DNA of 64,000 nt from positions 4,039,030 through 4,103,029 of the forward strand of contig AP017308.1 of the NCBI GenBank assembly GCA_001548435.1. Direction: 5' to 3'. Both the position numbers and the translations under genes were made by a program. Below the pieces are notes generated by a model, which did not search any database, had not been told where the DNA came from, and was given only the letters and a program-made list of their open reading frames with translations. This DNA comes from Leptolyngbya sp. NIES-3755 (lineage in GTDB: Bacteria > Cyanobacteriota > Cyanobacteriia > Leptolyngbyales > Leptolyngbyaceae). Shown piece by piece: positions 46,671 through 55,723 of this stretch (position 1 is the first letter of the stretch; every line of letters starts with the position of its first letter).

Positions 46671-47813
46671 ATGTCTACTGCCAGGGTGCTCGTCGTTGAA
46701 GACGAAAGTATTATCGCGCTAGATATCCAAACGAGCTTACAAAATGCCGGATATCAAGTTGTGTCGATCGCGACTTGTGCTGAGGAGGCACTGAACGATA
46801 CAGCCGTATTACAACCGGATTTAGTATTAATGGATATTCGGTTGCGAGGCGAAATGGATGGCGTTGAAACCGCTGAACAAATTCGTCAAACTTGGCAACT
46901 TCCAGTGATTTTCCTGACGGCTCACGCGGATGAAAATACATTATTAAGAGCGAAAAAGACTCAGCCTTTCGGCTATATTCTAAAGCCTTTTGAGGATCGA
47001 GAACTAATCACGATGATTGAAATTGCTCTCTCTCGTCATAAGGCAGAATCTCTAATCAAAACTGCCCTGAGAAAAGAAAAAGAAATCAACGAATTAAAAT
47101 CGCGATTTGTCTCGGTTGTTTCTCACGAATTTCGCAATCCTCTGAATACAATCCTATTTTCAACTGAGCTACTTCAACGATACGGCAATCAAATTTCAGA
47201 CCAAAAGAAAGAGACGTATCTCGATCGCATTCAAGGTTCAGTCAAACGCATGAATGACCTTTTATCTGATGTTCTAACCGTCGGAGAAACTGAAGCGGGA
47301 AAGCTGCAATTTAGTCCTCAGCCACTTGATGTGATTCGATTTTGCAAAGAACTGGTTGATGAATTTCATTTAAGCGATCGAGGAAAAAGCCAAATCAATT
47401 TCTCATTTCGCCAAACTTCAGATCACGATCGTCCCTCGCTTCCTTTACTCGACGAACGCTTGTTGCGCCATATTCTAACGAACCTACTCTCGAATGCTCT
47501 GAAATATTCACCCAGCGGTGATCCAATCGAATTCAAGCTGAATTTAAGCGATCGAACTGCAATTTTTCGGATTCAGGATCACGGCATCGGAATTCCTAAA
47601 GTCGATCAAATTGATCTCTTTCAATCTTTCCACCGGGCAAGCAACGCTAAGACGATACCTGGAACCGGATTAGGCTTATCGATCGTCAAACAATGCGTCG
47701 ATTTGCACGGGGGTGCGATCGGTGTGGAAAGTGAAGAAAATCAGGGCACTCTATTCACTGTCACGCTACCGTTAGATAGGCAGTCCACGGATGAAAACAA
47801 TTCTCGTAATTGA
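46671..47813 (+). CDS. Hybrid receiver-histidine kinase
   Basis: The 380-residue protein has an N-terminal receiver domain (VVEDESI, VLMDIRL with the phosphoacceptor Asp, FLTAHAD, YILKPF) and a C-terminal kinase with H-box VVSHEFRNPLN, N-box ILTNLLSNALKYS, DHGIGIP and GTGLGLSI. Receiver before kinase suggests relay from the upstream PAS kinase. It overlaps the third gene by 23 bp. Confidence 0.9.
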   Translation: MSTARVLVVEDESIIALDIQTSLQNAGYQVVSIATCAEEALNDTAVLQPDLVLMDIRLRGEMDGVETAEQIRQTWQLPVIFLTAHADENTLLRAKKTQPFGYILKPFEDRELITMIEIALSRHKAESLIKTALRKEKEINELKSRFVSVVSHEFRNPLNTILFSTELLQRYGNQISDQKKETYLDRIQGSVKRMNDLLSDVLTVGETEAGKLQFSPQPLDVIRFCKELVDEFHLSDRGKSQINFSFRQTSDHDRPSLPLLDERLLRHILTNLLSNALKYSPSGDPIEFKLNLSDRTAIFRIQDHGIGIPKVDQIDLFQSFHRASNAKTIPGTGLGLSIVKQCVDLHGGAIGVESEENQGTLFTVTLPLDRQSTDENNSRN

Positions 47814-48516
47814 AGATGAGCAAACGGTTCGAGAGTCGATCTTGGATTTACTAGAGGCTGAAGGCTTTCATGGGATTGGTGGAGAAAACGGTAATGTTGG
47901 GGTGCAATTGGCACAAGAGCATCATCCGGATCTGATTCTCTGTGACGTGACGATGCCGGATCTGGATGGCTTTTCTGTCCTCGCCCAACTCCGAAAGTCT
48001 CCCGATACGGCTGGAATTCCCTTCATTTTTCTCTCCGCCCGCAGCACCAAGTCTGATCAGCGCCAAGGAATGGAACTCGGTGCTGACGACTATTTGACGA
48101 AGCCTTGTACTGCGACAGATCTACTTGGAGCGGTGTCGGGTCGATTGGCGAAATATGAAGCACTCGCAGAACGGTTAGCCAAAAAAGTAGAAGCAACCAG
48201 AGCGGAAAAACCCGAAATCAGTATAGATTCGATTCCACCCGAAGTGCTGCCAATGTCTGGAACGCGAGATGGATTGCTGAATCATTTTTACCAGGAGCTT
48301 CGCAATCCGCTTTCGACGATCAATATGACGCTGCATTTATTAAAGTTGGAGCGAATCGGACATGAATCAACGATCGCAACAGTGCAGCGAGAATATGGTC
48401 GCGAATTGGCGGTTTTGCAAGAGGTGTTCAAGCTTCAGGAATATTTGATGCCAGAGAGTGCGGAATTGTTGAGAAACTGCAATTTGGTGCGATTGATGAG
48501 CGAAGAGAGAGTTTAA
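47791..48516 (+). CDS. Response regulator with a degenerate histidine-kinase dimerisation segment
   Basis: The 241-residue protein has a receiver domain (about 1-125; IEDEQT, LILCDVTMPD, FLSARS, YLTKPC) and a short C-terminal helical segment around FYQELRNPLSTINMTLHLL. That segment aligns with a kinase H-box but has Gln in place of the phosphoaccepting His, and no ATPase domain follows. It may dimerise with or inhibit kinases rather than phosphorylate. It starts inside the previous gene and ends ahead of a terminator. Confidence 0.8.
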   Translation: MKTILVIEDEQTVRESILDLLEAEGFHGIGGENGNVGVQLAQEHHPDLILCDVTMPDLDGFSVLAQLRKSPDTAGIPFIFLSARSTKSDQRQGMELGADDYLTKPCTATDLLGAVSGRLAKYEALAERLAKKVEATRAEKPEISIDSIPPEVLPMSGTRDGLLNHFYQELRNPLSTINMTLHLLKLERIGHESTIATVQREYGRELAVLQEVFKLQEYLMPESAELLRNCNLVRLMSEERV

Positions 48517-48523
48517 AAGTAAA

Positions 48524-48555
48524 GAGCGATCGCAGCTTTACGATCGCTCCTTTTT
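48524..48555 (+). terminator. Terminator of the signalling cluster
   Basis: A perfect 9-bp stem, GAGCGATCG with CGATCGCTC (a HIP1-based hairpin), with an 8-nt loop is followed by CTTTTT, 7 bp after the stop of the third gene. Confidence 0.8.
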
Positions 48556-48563
48556 GATTTTGA

Positions 48564-49259
48564 TTAAACCGTTGCCAGTTCCGGGGTCGGACGCTTGCTA
48601 TTGCGAATTCCTTCGATCGCAGTTGCATAGTCCGGAGCATTGAACACCGCTGAACCTGCCACGATCGCATTCGCACCCGCTTCAATCACTTGCCAGGTGT
48701 TATTCGCCTTCAAGCCACCATCCACTTCAATCCACGGATCAAGTCCACGCTCATCGCACATTTGGCGCAACTTACGAATCTTCGGCAACACACCCGGAAT
48801 AAAGCTCTGCCCACCGAATCCAGGGTTGACGCTCATAATCAGTACGAGGTCACACAGTTCCAACACGTACTCGATCAATTCCAAAGGGCTACCCGGATTG
48901 AGCACGACACCCGCTTTTTTGCCGTATTCCTTGATTTGTCCCAAAGTCCGGTGCAAGTGCGGTGAAGCATTATGTTCTGCGTGAACGTAAATATGATCGG
49001 CTCCCGCTTTGGCAAAGTCACCGACATACTTTTCAGGCTCTACAATCATCAAGTGAACATCGAGCGGCTTTTGGGTCACGGGGCGAATCGCCTCCACGAT
49101 CAAAGGACCGATCGTAATGTTCGGGACAAACCGACCATCCATGACATCGACGTGAATCCAATCGGCTCCAGCAGCATCAACGGCGCGAATTTCGTCGCCC
49201 AACCGACTAAAATCAGCAGAAAGAATCGAAGGTGCAATGACGATCGGTTTATTGGACAT
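48564..49259 (-). CDS. rpe: Ribulose-phosphate 3-epimerase
   Basis: The 231-residue TIM-barrel enzyme interconverts ribulose-5-phosphate and xylulose-5-phosphate in the Calvin and pentose phosphate cycles. Visible are [36 protein letters not shown] with metal-binding His and Asp, and [11 protein letters not shown] near the C-terminus. Length is normal. It ends close to the terminator of the convergent signalling cluster. Confidence 0.95.
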   Translation of the reverse strand: MSNKPIVIAPSILSADFSRLGDEIRAVDAAGADWIHVDVMDGRFVPNITIGPLIVEAIRPVTQKPLDVHLMIVEPEKYVGDFAKAGADHIYVHAEHNASPHLHRTLGQIKEYGKKAGVVLNPGSPLELIEYVLELCDLVLIMSVNPGFGGQSFIPGVLPKIRKLRQMCDERGLDPWIEVDGGLKANNTWQVIEAGANAIVAGSAVFNAPDYATAIEGIRNSKRPTPELATV

Positions 49260-49384
49260 GACGGTTAGTTCCCCTTGGAAAGCATGAGAATTTGTGATCA
49301 GTTTAACAAATTGTGAAGGATTTCTCTCAGTTTTAGGTCAGGGTTTGAACAAATCTTAGGAATTTATACTCAAAGGTGTGGCAG

Positions 49385-50986
49385 ATGAAGTGGTGGGTTG
49401 GATTGAGCGGCGTATTCGTGGCAGTGACGGCACAAGCAATGCCTGTCGCAGAATCATCGATCGGGAAAGAGGGCATTGACGCACTGCGACTTCAGCAGGC
49501 TCCTTATAATCTGACGGGAAGAAAGATTGCGATCGGGCAAGTCGAAATCGGGCGACCTCCACAATTTGGCATCGATAAAGCCGCGAATACGAATCAGGTG
49601 ATTACGCTCACTCGCGTCTTTTTCCGCAATCAACCCGCCAAAACTAACACCAATTTAGACACTCATGCGGCTCAAGTTGCCAGCGTCATGATCGGAGACA
49701 GTAAAGCAGTAAGGGGAGTCGCTCCAGATGCCCGATTGTTTTCTTCTGCGGCGGCAACTCCTCAACGCAGTGGACAAGCTGAAGAATGTTTGGCATCTCA
49801 GCAGATCGCGTTACAGAATGGTGGCGATGTGCGAGCGATCAATTTCAGCTTTGGGGAATCGTTGCAGCAAGATCCACGTCCGAATGCTCGATTAGATGGA
49901 AATGCGCTACTGACACAATGTATTGATTGGTTGGCGCTCAAATACAATTCGCTGTTCATCATTGCAGGCAACCAAGGGAAAGGCGGTATTCCGATTCCGA
50001 CTGATAACTACAATGGCATGGTGATTTCCTTCACGCGCCGAGTCGGAGAGGACTATTCAAAGATCGATTTCTCCAATATTGGCGATACCAATCCGCGTAT
50101 TTTCAAGCGCAATGACGGAGTTGAGACCAGTTTGGGCAATCGTCGATCGCTCTCTCTCACGGCTCCCGGCAGCAAAATTAATGTCGCCAATCTCAAAGGA
50201 GAGCAAACCACCTCGATCGGGTCAAGTTTCGCCGCTCCACACGTCACTGCAACTGTGGCATTGTTGCAGGAATTTGGCGATCGACAACTCCGCACCAGTT
50301 GTAAAGGTGGCTGCAAACTTCCCTGGACAACCGATTCCCGCAGACACGAAGTGATGAAAGCAGTTTTGATGAATTCGGCTGACAAACTTCAAGATAAAGG
50401 CGATGGTCGCTTGCTCGGAATGTCGCGCACGATTTTTGAGAAAGATAATAAAACCTGGACTGATTCTGATGCTTATAAAAATCGTAAAGTTCCACTGAAT
50501 ATTCAAATGGGTGCGGGTCAATTGAATGCGTTCCGGGCGTATCAGCAATTCAGTGCAGGACAATGGAAACCTGGTAAAGCCGTTCCTGCGATCGGATGGA
50601 ACTATGACAAAATTGGAACCAATCAAACGGTGCAAGATTACATCCTCGATCGACCATTACTTCAAGGCAGCTATGTATCTGCAACTTTGACTTGGGATCG
50701 ACTGGTGGAATTGAACGATCGAAACAAGAACGGTAATTTTGATCAAGGGGAAACGTTTCGCGATCGGGGTCTGAACAAACTCGATCTCTATCTCATGCGG
50801 GCAGAAGATACCGATATTCGCAAAAGTATCTGGTCATCGGTCAGCGATGTCGATAGTGTTCAGCACATTTTCTACCCTGTGCCTGCCACCGGACGTTATA
50901 AAATTCGAGTGGTTTTCCGTCAGCAAGTCAGTACGCCAATACAATCTTATGGTTTGGCTTGGTGGTCGGCTCCGTCTCAAAAATAG
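49385..50986 (+). CDS. Secreted subtilase-like (S8) peptidase with an altered Asp site
   Basis: The 533-residue protein has a signal peptide (WWVGLSGVFVAVTAQA) and S8 motifs: HAAQVASVMIG (His), IIAGNQGKGG (oxyanion Asn) and GSSFAAPHVTATVALL (Ser). The usual Asp motif (DTG) appears as GQVEIGRPP, with Glu in that position, so activity may be altered or lost. The C-terminal part (about 400-530) is beta-rich and may be a P-like domain. A GTG three codons upstream (49376) is an alternative start. The serpin gene follows. Confidence 0.8.
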   Translation: MKWWVGLSGVFVAVTAQAMPVAESSIGKEGIDALRLQQAPYNLTGRKIAIGQVEIGRPPQFGIDKAANTNQVITLTRVFFRNQPAKTNTNLDTHAAQVASVMIGDSKAVRGVAPDARLFSSAAATPQRSGQAEECLASQQIALQNGGDVRAINFSFGESLQQDPRPNARLDGNALLTQCIDWLALKYNSLFIIAGNQGKGGIPIPTDNYNGMVISFTRRVGEDYSKIDFSNIGDTNPRIFKRNDGVETSLGNRRSLSLTAPGSKINVANLKGEQTTSIGSSFAAPHVTATVALLQEFGDRQLRTSCKGGCKLPWTTDSRRHEVMKAVLMNSADKLQDKGDGRLLGMSRTIFEKDNKTWTDSDAYKNRKVPLNIQMGAGQLNAFRAYQQFSAGQWKPGKAVPAIGWNYDKIGTNQTVQDYILDRPLLQGSYVSATLTWDRLVELNDRNKNGNFDQGETFRDRGLNKLDLYLMRAEDTDIRKSIWSSVSDVDSVQHIFYPVPATGRYKIRVVFRQQVSTPIQSYGLAWWSAPSQK

Positions 50987-51074
50987 TAACGCGCTCCTAC
51001 GCAATCTTGAAGTTGACTAATGTAGTTAGTACATAGCGTGTTCATCGATACACGATTGAGGTCAAACACTGGTT

Positions 51075-51102
51075 GGAATTGGTCAATATTTTGGTCAATT
51101 CC
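51075..51102. promoter_or_regulatory. Inverted repeat upstream of the serpin gene (candidate operator)
   Basis: GGAATTG and CAATTCC lie 14 bp apart in perfect inverted order, about 22 bp before the serpin start and next to its AGGAGGAG. The location could allow a dimeric regulator to block initiation; a role as an mRNA hairpin is equally possible. Confidence 0.3.
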
Positions 51103-51123
51103 CAACTTTCTTGGAGGAGGAGT

Positions 51124-52383
51124 ATGAAAACAATTCAATTGAAACGATCGGGAATTGCTTTATTTGCGATCGTGCTTGCAATTAGCGCAATTTCTTGTTC
51201 GGGTTCTGCCAATTCACAAAGCCCAAAACCAGAGATTAAAAATAACCAAATTGCTCAACAAGTTCAGCCTGTGAATCCAAAAATTGTCGAAGCTAATACG
51301 AGATTCGGGTTCAAATTGTTTTCTGAAATTCTCAAGAAAGATGGGAAAGAAAACGTTTTTGTGTCGCCTTCGAGTGTTGCGATCGCGCTTTCAATGGCAT
51401 ACAACGGCGCAAACGGTGAAACCAAATCCGCGATGGCAAGAGCGCTCGAATTCCAAGGCATGACGCTTGAAGAAGTTAACCAAGCGCATCGTAACTTAAA
51501 AGCAGCATTAGAGAAAGCTGATCCGAAAGTACAGTTGTCGATCGCAAATTCACTTTGGGCGAGACAAGGTGTTTCTTTTAATCCAGGGTTTCTCGATCGT
51601 AATGCCAAATTCTACGATGCTAAAGTGACCTCTCTCAATTTTGATCAACCTGCTGCGGTTGAGGAAATCAATGGCTGGGTGAAAGAAAGTACGAATGGCA
51701 AAATTTCAAAAATTGTCGATCGTATTAATCCTGATGATGTGATGTTCTTGATGAATGCGATCTATTTCAAAGGCAAATGGGCGCACGAATTCGATAAAGG
51801 CAATACAGAAAATCGCCCATTCACGCTATTCAATGGCTCAAAAAAACAAGTGCCTTTGATGAAGCGACAAGGCAATTATCGTTATCTTGAAACCAATCAA
51901 TTTCAAGCAATTAGTCTGCCCTACGGGGATGAACGTTTGAGCATGTATGTGTTCCTTCCAAAATCGAATCTTGCTACTTTTCAGAAGTCCTTAACGGCTC
52001 AGAATTGGCAGACTTGGATGAAGCAATTTAGCGCTCGTGAAGGACAGATTCAATTGCCCCGATTCAAGATGGATTACGATGTCGAACTGAAAGAGGCGCT
52101 ATCTGCTCTCGGAATGGGAATTGCATTCGATAACGCTGCCGATTTCTCTGGACTTAGCAAAGGAACGACGAAGATCGATCAGGTTAAACATAAAACCTTT
52201 GTAGAAGTGAACGAAGAAGGCACAGAAGCAGCGGCTGTCACTTCGGTTGGCATTGTTGCGACTTCGATTCGAGTTCAAGAAGAACCATTCAGAATGATTG
52301 TCGATCGACCATTCTTCTCTGCAATTCGAGACAATCAAACAGGTGAAATTTTGTTTATGGGATCGATCGTGAATCCGGAGTAA
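51124..52383 (+). CDS. Lipoprotein serpin
   Basis: The 419-residue protein has a lipoprotein signal (IVLAISAISCSG; Cys near residue 27), an Asn/Gln-rich linker and a full serpin domain (FGFKLFSEI, VFVSPSSVAIALSMAYNGA, NAIYFKGKWAHEF, and the C-terminal FRMIVDRPF). The hinge EEGTEAAAVTS is the inhibitory type, and the scissile bond is probably around Ala-Thr-Ser. It should trap serine or cysteine proteases at the cell surface. The ATG at 51124 follows AGGAGGAG; the longer frame from 51073 is not preferred. Confidence 0.88.
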   Translation: MKTIQLKRSGIALFAIVLAISAISCSGSANSQSPKPEIKNNQIAQQVQPVNPKIVEANTRFGFKLFSEILKKDGKENVFVSPSSVAIALSMAYNGANGETKSAMARALEFQGMTLEEVNQAHRNLKAALEKADPKVQLSIANSLWARQGVSFNPGFLDRNAKFYDAKVTSLNFDQPAAVEEINGWVKESTNGKISKIVDRINPDDVMFLMNAIYFKGKWAHEFDKGNTENRPFTLFNGSKKQVPLMKRQGNYRYLETNQFQAISLPYGDERLSMYVFLPKSNLATFQKSLTAQNWQTWMKQFSAREGQIQLPRFKMDYDVELKEALSALGMGIAFDNAADFSGLSKGTTKIDQVKHKTFVEVNEEGTEAAAVTSVGIVATSIRVQEEPFRMIVDRPFFSAIRDNQTGEILFMGSIVNPE

Positions 52384-52388
52384 AAAAA

Positions 52389-52421
52389 TGCGATCGTTTT
52401 TTGAATGAGCGATCGCACTTT
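52389..52421 (+). terminator. Terminator after the serpin
   Basis: TGCGATCG and CGATCGCA (8 bp, HIP1-based) pair around a 13-nt T-rich loop, followed by CTTTAT. It lies 6 bp after the stop and before the convergent tRNA 3' end. Confidence 0.6.
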
Positions 52422-52434
52422 ATCTATGTTTTTA

Positions 52435-52736
52435 TGGGGGCGAAGGGACTTGAACCCTTACAACCTTGCGGTCAACGGATTTTCTTACTACTGTAGTTTT
52501 CACTACCGTGTGACACACGTTTGTAGTCTGGACTATGCCTTCACCTTTTAGCGATATAAACGCCAGTCAGGTGGGAGCCGTCTAGTCTCTACACTTTCCT
52601 TGAATCCTCGATCCAAAGCTTAGCTCGGCGTTGGCAGATGAAAGCGTTCGCCGAATTTGACTCCATTCACACAGAACATTTCTGTTCAGGTGCTCAAACC
52701 ATAAGTCCGTAGCGTCTACCATTCCGCCACGCCCCC
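52435..52736 (-). tRNA. tRNA-Leu(UAA), interrupted by a group I intron
   Basis: On the minus strand the 5' exon (52736-52703, 34 nt) begins GGGGGCG and ends at the anticodon U34. The 3' exon (52483-52435, 49 nt) supplies A35-A36, the long variable arm, the T-arm GGGTTCAAGTCCC and CGCCCCC pairing perfectly with the 5' end, then discriminator A. Joined length is 83 nt; CCA is not encoded. The anticodon is UAA. The gene lies between serpin and ndhL. Confidence 0.93.
52484..52702 (-). other. Group I self-splicing intron in tRNA-Leu(UAA)
   Basis: The 219-nt insert lies between U34 and A35, the ancestral position of the cyanobacterial and plastid trnL intron. It ends in the obligatory G, has a P1 of exon CUU with intron GAG giving the U-G splice pair, and has a P7 of GACTA (52587-52583) with TAGTC (52534-52530) in the conserved GAGACTAGACGG and CATAGTCC contexts. 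No reading frame is inside. Splicing requires guanosine and should be autocatalytic. Confidence 0.9.
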
Positions 52737-52912
52737 AAGATTAGCGCCTTAATTTCGCTAGGAAATCAGAAGCTTAACCAGGATATCACTAGAATTGCAG
52801 GATAGGTATAGAAATTTGTAAAAAGATCATCGATCGAATTTCACTGCACAATTTGAAGAGTACGATCGCACGAAAGCGTTAGGATAGAAAGGTCGATATC
52901 CGGTTGGAACGC

Positions 52913-53125
52913 ATGGACGTAGCACTTCTATACCTCGCTCTGGGCGGCGCTTACCTTGTGGTTGTGCCGTTAATCATCTTCTTCTACCTCAAAACGCGCT
53001 GGTATGTGGCAAGCTCAGTCGAGCGGGGATTTATGTATTTCATGGTGTTCCTTTATTTTCCAGGAATGCTCTTGCTTGCGCCGTTCTTGAATTTCAGACC
53101 GAAAGCGCGGCAGATTGAAGCGTAA
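52913..53125 (+). CDS. ndhL: NAD(P)H-quinone oxidoreductase subunit L
   Basis: The 70-residue protein has two membrane helices (about 3-25 and 42-60) and the NdhL pattern ([40 protein letters not shown]). It is part of the thylakoid NDH-1 complex in cyclic electron flow and respiration. A TTG at 52904 is in frame, but the ATG at 52913 is the usual start. DUF3007 follows after 5 bp, a conserved cyanobacterial order. Confidence 0.9.
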   Translation: MDVALLYLALGGAYLVVVPLIIFFYLKTRWYVASSVERGFMYFMVFLYFPGMLLLAPFLNFRPKARQIEA

Positions 53126-53130
53126 AAGTA

Positions 53131-53439
53131 ATGCGACGAATTGATGCGATCGGGATTACGTTTGGTGTGTTTTTAGCTGGCGGACTTGCGTTTCTGGTAC
53201 TTCAGGGCGCAGGTCTCGACAGCATTAGCGCGGGAATTTGGAGTCAGTTGCTCTTGGTCGGCGGCTTGATTGGCTGGTTGGCGAGTTACCTGTTTCGGGT
53301 CGTGTCGAAGAATATGACCTACAATCAGCAGCTTCGAGAGTATGAGGATGCGGTGTTGCAGAAGCGCTTGGAAGAATTGACTCCCGAAGAATTAGAAAAG
53401 CTTCAGGCAGAGATCGAACAGGAAAAGCAAGGTTCTTAA
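53131..53439 (+). CDS. DUF3007-family membrane protein
   Basis: The 102-residue protein has two N-terminal helices (about 7-27 and 38-58) and a charged coiled-coil C-terminus ([19 protein letters not shown]). It matches DUF3007, found beside ndhL in cyanobacteria and with plastid relatives; a role with NDH-1 is suggested by position only. trpA begins 56 bp later. Confidence 0.85.
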   Translation: MRRIDAIGITFGVFLAGGLAFLVLQGAGLDSISAGIWSQLLLVGGLIGWLASYLFRVVSKNMTYNQQLREYEDAVLQKRLEELTPEELEKLQAEIEQEKQGS

Positions 53440-53495
53440 GATTTCGTGCCCGGATTTGCAGTAATCTACTGAAGTTGCGTTTTTCAAGAATCGAA

Positions 53496-54296
53496 ATGGC
53501 TTCAGTGTCGGAATGCTTTGAGCGACTGCGGGATCAGGGTCGGTGTGCGTTGATTCCTTTTTTGACTGCCGGAGATCCGGATTTGGAGACGACTGCTCAG
53601 GCGTTGCAGATTCTCGATCGCTCTGGAGCCGATTTGATCGAGTTAGGCGTTCCGTATTCTGATCCGCTGGCAGATGGTCCGGTGATTCAAGCGGCAGCGA
53701 CTCGATCGCTCTTCAATGGAACTCGGTTAGATGATGTCTTGCAACTGGTGAAGCAAGTTTCGCCAAGTTTGCGATCGCCAATCATTCTCTTCACTTATTA
53801 CAATCCGATTCTGAATCGCGGGATTGAAACCTTTTTGAAAGAAATCTCTGAAGCAGGAGCGAAAGGTTTAGTGGTTCCGGATTTACCGCTTGAAGAAGCT
53901 GAAACGCTGTTGCGTCCGGCAAAAGAGTTTGGCATTGATTTAACGCTATTAGTTGCTCCAACCAGTCCATCAGAGCGAATTGCCGCGATCGCACAACAGT
54001 CTCAAGGATTTATCTATCTTGTGAGTACAACGGGTGTCACGGGAATGCGATCGCAAATGGAATCGCGTGTCAAAGATTTGATTGCAGAATTGCGCCAAGT
54101 GACTGATAAAGCGATCGGCGTTGGATTTGGAATTTCGCAACCAGAACAAGCGCGGCAAGTGATGAACTGGGGAGCAGATGCAGCGATCGTTGGAAGTGCA
54201 TTTGTGAAACGATTATCTGAAGGGTCGCCTGCGGAGGGATTGAAAGCGATCGAGGAATTTTGTCAGACGCTGAGAAGTGCGATCGCGGCGGATTAA
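53496..54296 (+). CDS. trpA: Tryptophan synthase alpha subunit
   Basis: The 266-residue TIM-barrel enzyme cleaves indole-glycerol phosphate to indole. Visible are [14 protein letters not shown], the catalytic Glu in [26 protein letters not shown] and VSTTGVTG with the phosphate-binding GFGIS. The frame extends to a TTG at 53475, but the ATG at 53496 is preferred. It is the third gene of the ndhL-DUF3007-trpA cluster; the stop overlaps the convergent PIN gene by 4 bp. Confidence 0.95.
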   Translation: MASVSECFERLRDQGRCALIPFLTAGDPDLETTAQALQILDRSGADLIELGVPYSDPLADGPVIQAAATRSLFNGTRLDDVLQLVKQVSPSLRSPIILFTYYNPILNRGIETFLKEISEAGAKGLVVPDLPLEEAETLLRPAKEFGIDLTLLVAPTSPSERIAAIAQQSQGFIYLVSTTGVTGMRSQMESRVKDLIAELRQVTDKAIGVGFGISQPEQARQVMNWGADAAIVGSAFVKRLSEGSPAEGLKAIEEFCQTLRSAIAAD

Positions 54297-54703
54297 GTTA
54301 CCGCTTGAATGAATGGGGTTGGTGTAAAAATCTGAATTGAGGCTTGAGCAAATCCTTGTGTATCGCGAGTTAGAATGCCATCAAGTTGAGTCTCGATCGC
54401 AGTTGCGTACTGGATTGCATCCTCAAAATCGGGGAATCCAAGCGATAGAGCCAGCGAAATCACAGCTTGATCGACGGTTGCAATTTGGCAAATGATTGAT
54501 AATCGCCTCAGAAACCTCAGCGTCCAATCATGTCCTTGAGTTTTGCGAATGATGTAATACAAATCGCTGTATGTTGTTGCAGAAATAAAGCCCTCCGCAC
54601 GTCTTTGCTCAATCAATGCGAAAGCACGATCGCTATCCTGGAAAAACGGCTGTCGTTGAAGCGCAATGTCGATTAAAACATTCGTGTCCACTAAAACTTT
54701 CAA
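54293..54703 (-). CDS. PIN-domain toxin of a second VapBC-like pair
   Basis: The 136-residue protein shows PIN acidic residues in [28 protein letters not shown] and [13 protein letters not shown] at 54703, overlapping the antitoxin stop (TTGA arrangement) and preceded by AGGAG, is the most likely start; an ATG at 54733 inside the antitoxin gene is also in frame. It resembles the PIN protein at 40.1-40.5 kb in motif order. Confidence 0.8.
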   Translation of the reverse strand: MKVLVDTNVLIDIALQRQPFFQDSDRAFALIEQRRAEGFISATTYSDLYYIIRKTQGHDWTLRFLRRLSIICQIATVDQAVISLALSLGFPDFEDAIQYATAIETQLDGILTRDTQGFAQASIQIFTPTPFIQAVT

Positions 54704-54966
54704 AGGTCGTATTTCTCCTTGAGCGCTTCCCATCTTGCTTCATCTGCATCAAAATCATCTGGCACAGGCTGAGACGTTTCCCACAAATCGCGGAAGGCTT
54801 GAGTTTGATACCCGTTTGAATTTGCTGTAGTTTGAAGTCGAGGAATTTCCGCTTGCTGAGTCTGAAGCACGAAAATCTCAACATCGCCAGGAGGAAGATC
54901 GATCACTTCTGTAACCACTAACCGTCCATTGGCATCCACTTTTCCTTTAAGTTTGTAAGTTGCCAT
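54700..54966 (-). CDS. Antitoxin of the second PIN pair
   Basis: The 88-residue protein starts with a beta-hairpin region (KLKGKVDANGRLVVTEVIDL) like AbrB-type or short beta antitoxins, then an acidic helical tail (DFDADEARWEALKEKYD) expected to cap the toxin. The frame extends to 55050, but the ATG at 54966 fits its size class. Its stop overlaps the toxin's TTG start. Confidence 0.7.
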   Translation of the reverse strand: MATYKLKGKVDANGRLVVTEVIDLPPGDVEIFVLQTQQAEIPRLQTTANSNGYQTQAFRDLWETSQPVPDDFDADEARWEALKEKYDL

Positions 54967-55051
54967 GATACTTTCCTTAATTGGATTAGTCCGAGTGTAC
55001 AGAATTTTGGGGAGCGATCGAGGGATTTTGCCAGACGTTGAGAACTGCAAT

Positions 55052-55669
55052 TCAAGGAATCCCCCACGATGTTACCGCTAGAAGACCAGTGCCCTCGCTC
55101 TTTGCTTGCTCTAGAGCAGTTGGAAGCGCTTGAAGAACCTGTGAGACATCCTCAGTGGCATGATCATCAAACCCTGCATAGTCTAAACCTAGCTTTGCTT
55201 TTTCAAAATAGCTCTCCCAATCTACGTCGAGAACCTGAGAGACTAACTCGATCGTTTGCTCAACCTCGTTAGGGTGAATCAACATATTACCGAGATAGCC
55301 TGGAAGTTGTGAAAATCGCTCATAACCAATTCCCATCAAAAGAATCACTGGTGGTGCTACACGCGACAGAATGACCATCTCGATACAATTCCCAGGCAGT
55401 AGGGGAGTTTCCGTTTCTAGGATTTGATAAGCGATCGATGAGAACGGCTCGTGACAAAAGTGTAGGGTCAAATCTCCACCAGTGAGCGAACCTTCTACTA
55501 CAGAATCAATATAGTCTTGAGTGACAGGAGGTGCTTTGGGGCGAGGGGCTAAGATCGAAACTTCTGGAAGCCTGGAAACTCCCTGGGCAGCTTGTTGAAA
55601 TTCTGATTGTACAGCTTCAAAATTTGCTGGCTCAACCTTGTAAAACCACCAAAAAATATCGATACCCAC
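55052..55669 (-). CDS. Protein of unknown function
   Basis: The 205-residue soluble protein starts MGIDIFWWFYKVEP and contains DLTLHFCHEPFSSIAYQIL, GIGYERFSQLPGYLGNML and an acidic C-terminal region. The opening and size recall YfbM/DUF1877-type proteins only weakly, so no family is assigned. It stands alone between the PIN pair and the frameshifted gene. Confidence 0.55.
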   Translation of the reverse strand: MGIDIFWWFYKVEPANFEAVQSEFQQAAQGVSRLPEVSILAPRPKAPPVTQDYIDSVVEGSLTGGDLTLHFCHEPFSSIAYQILETETPLLPGNCIEMVILSRVAPPVILLMGIGYERFSQLPGYLGNMLIHPNEVEQTIELVSQVLDVDWESYFEKAKLGLDYAGFDDHATEDVSQVLQALPTALEQAKSEGTGLLAVTSWGIP

Positions 55670-55723
55670 GGTTTCATCTGCTATTTTTAGTTCAATTGTA
55701 CCATCTTTGATTTAACGAATCGC

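Noticed and set aside
52435-52736. Two separate tRNA-like pieces
   Set aside because: The two ends join as one tRNA-Leu(UAA) with perfect acceptor pairing, and the insert has the group I core, so it is a single split gene.
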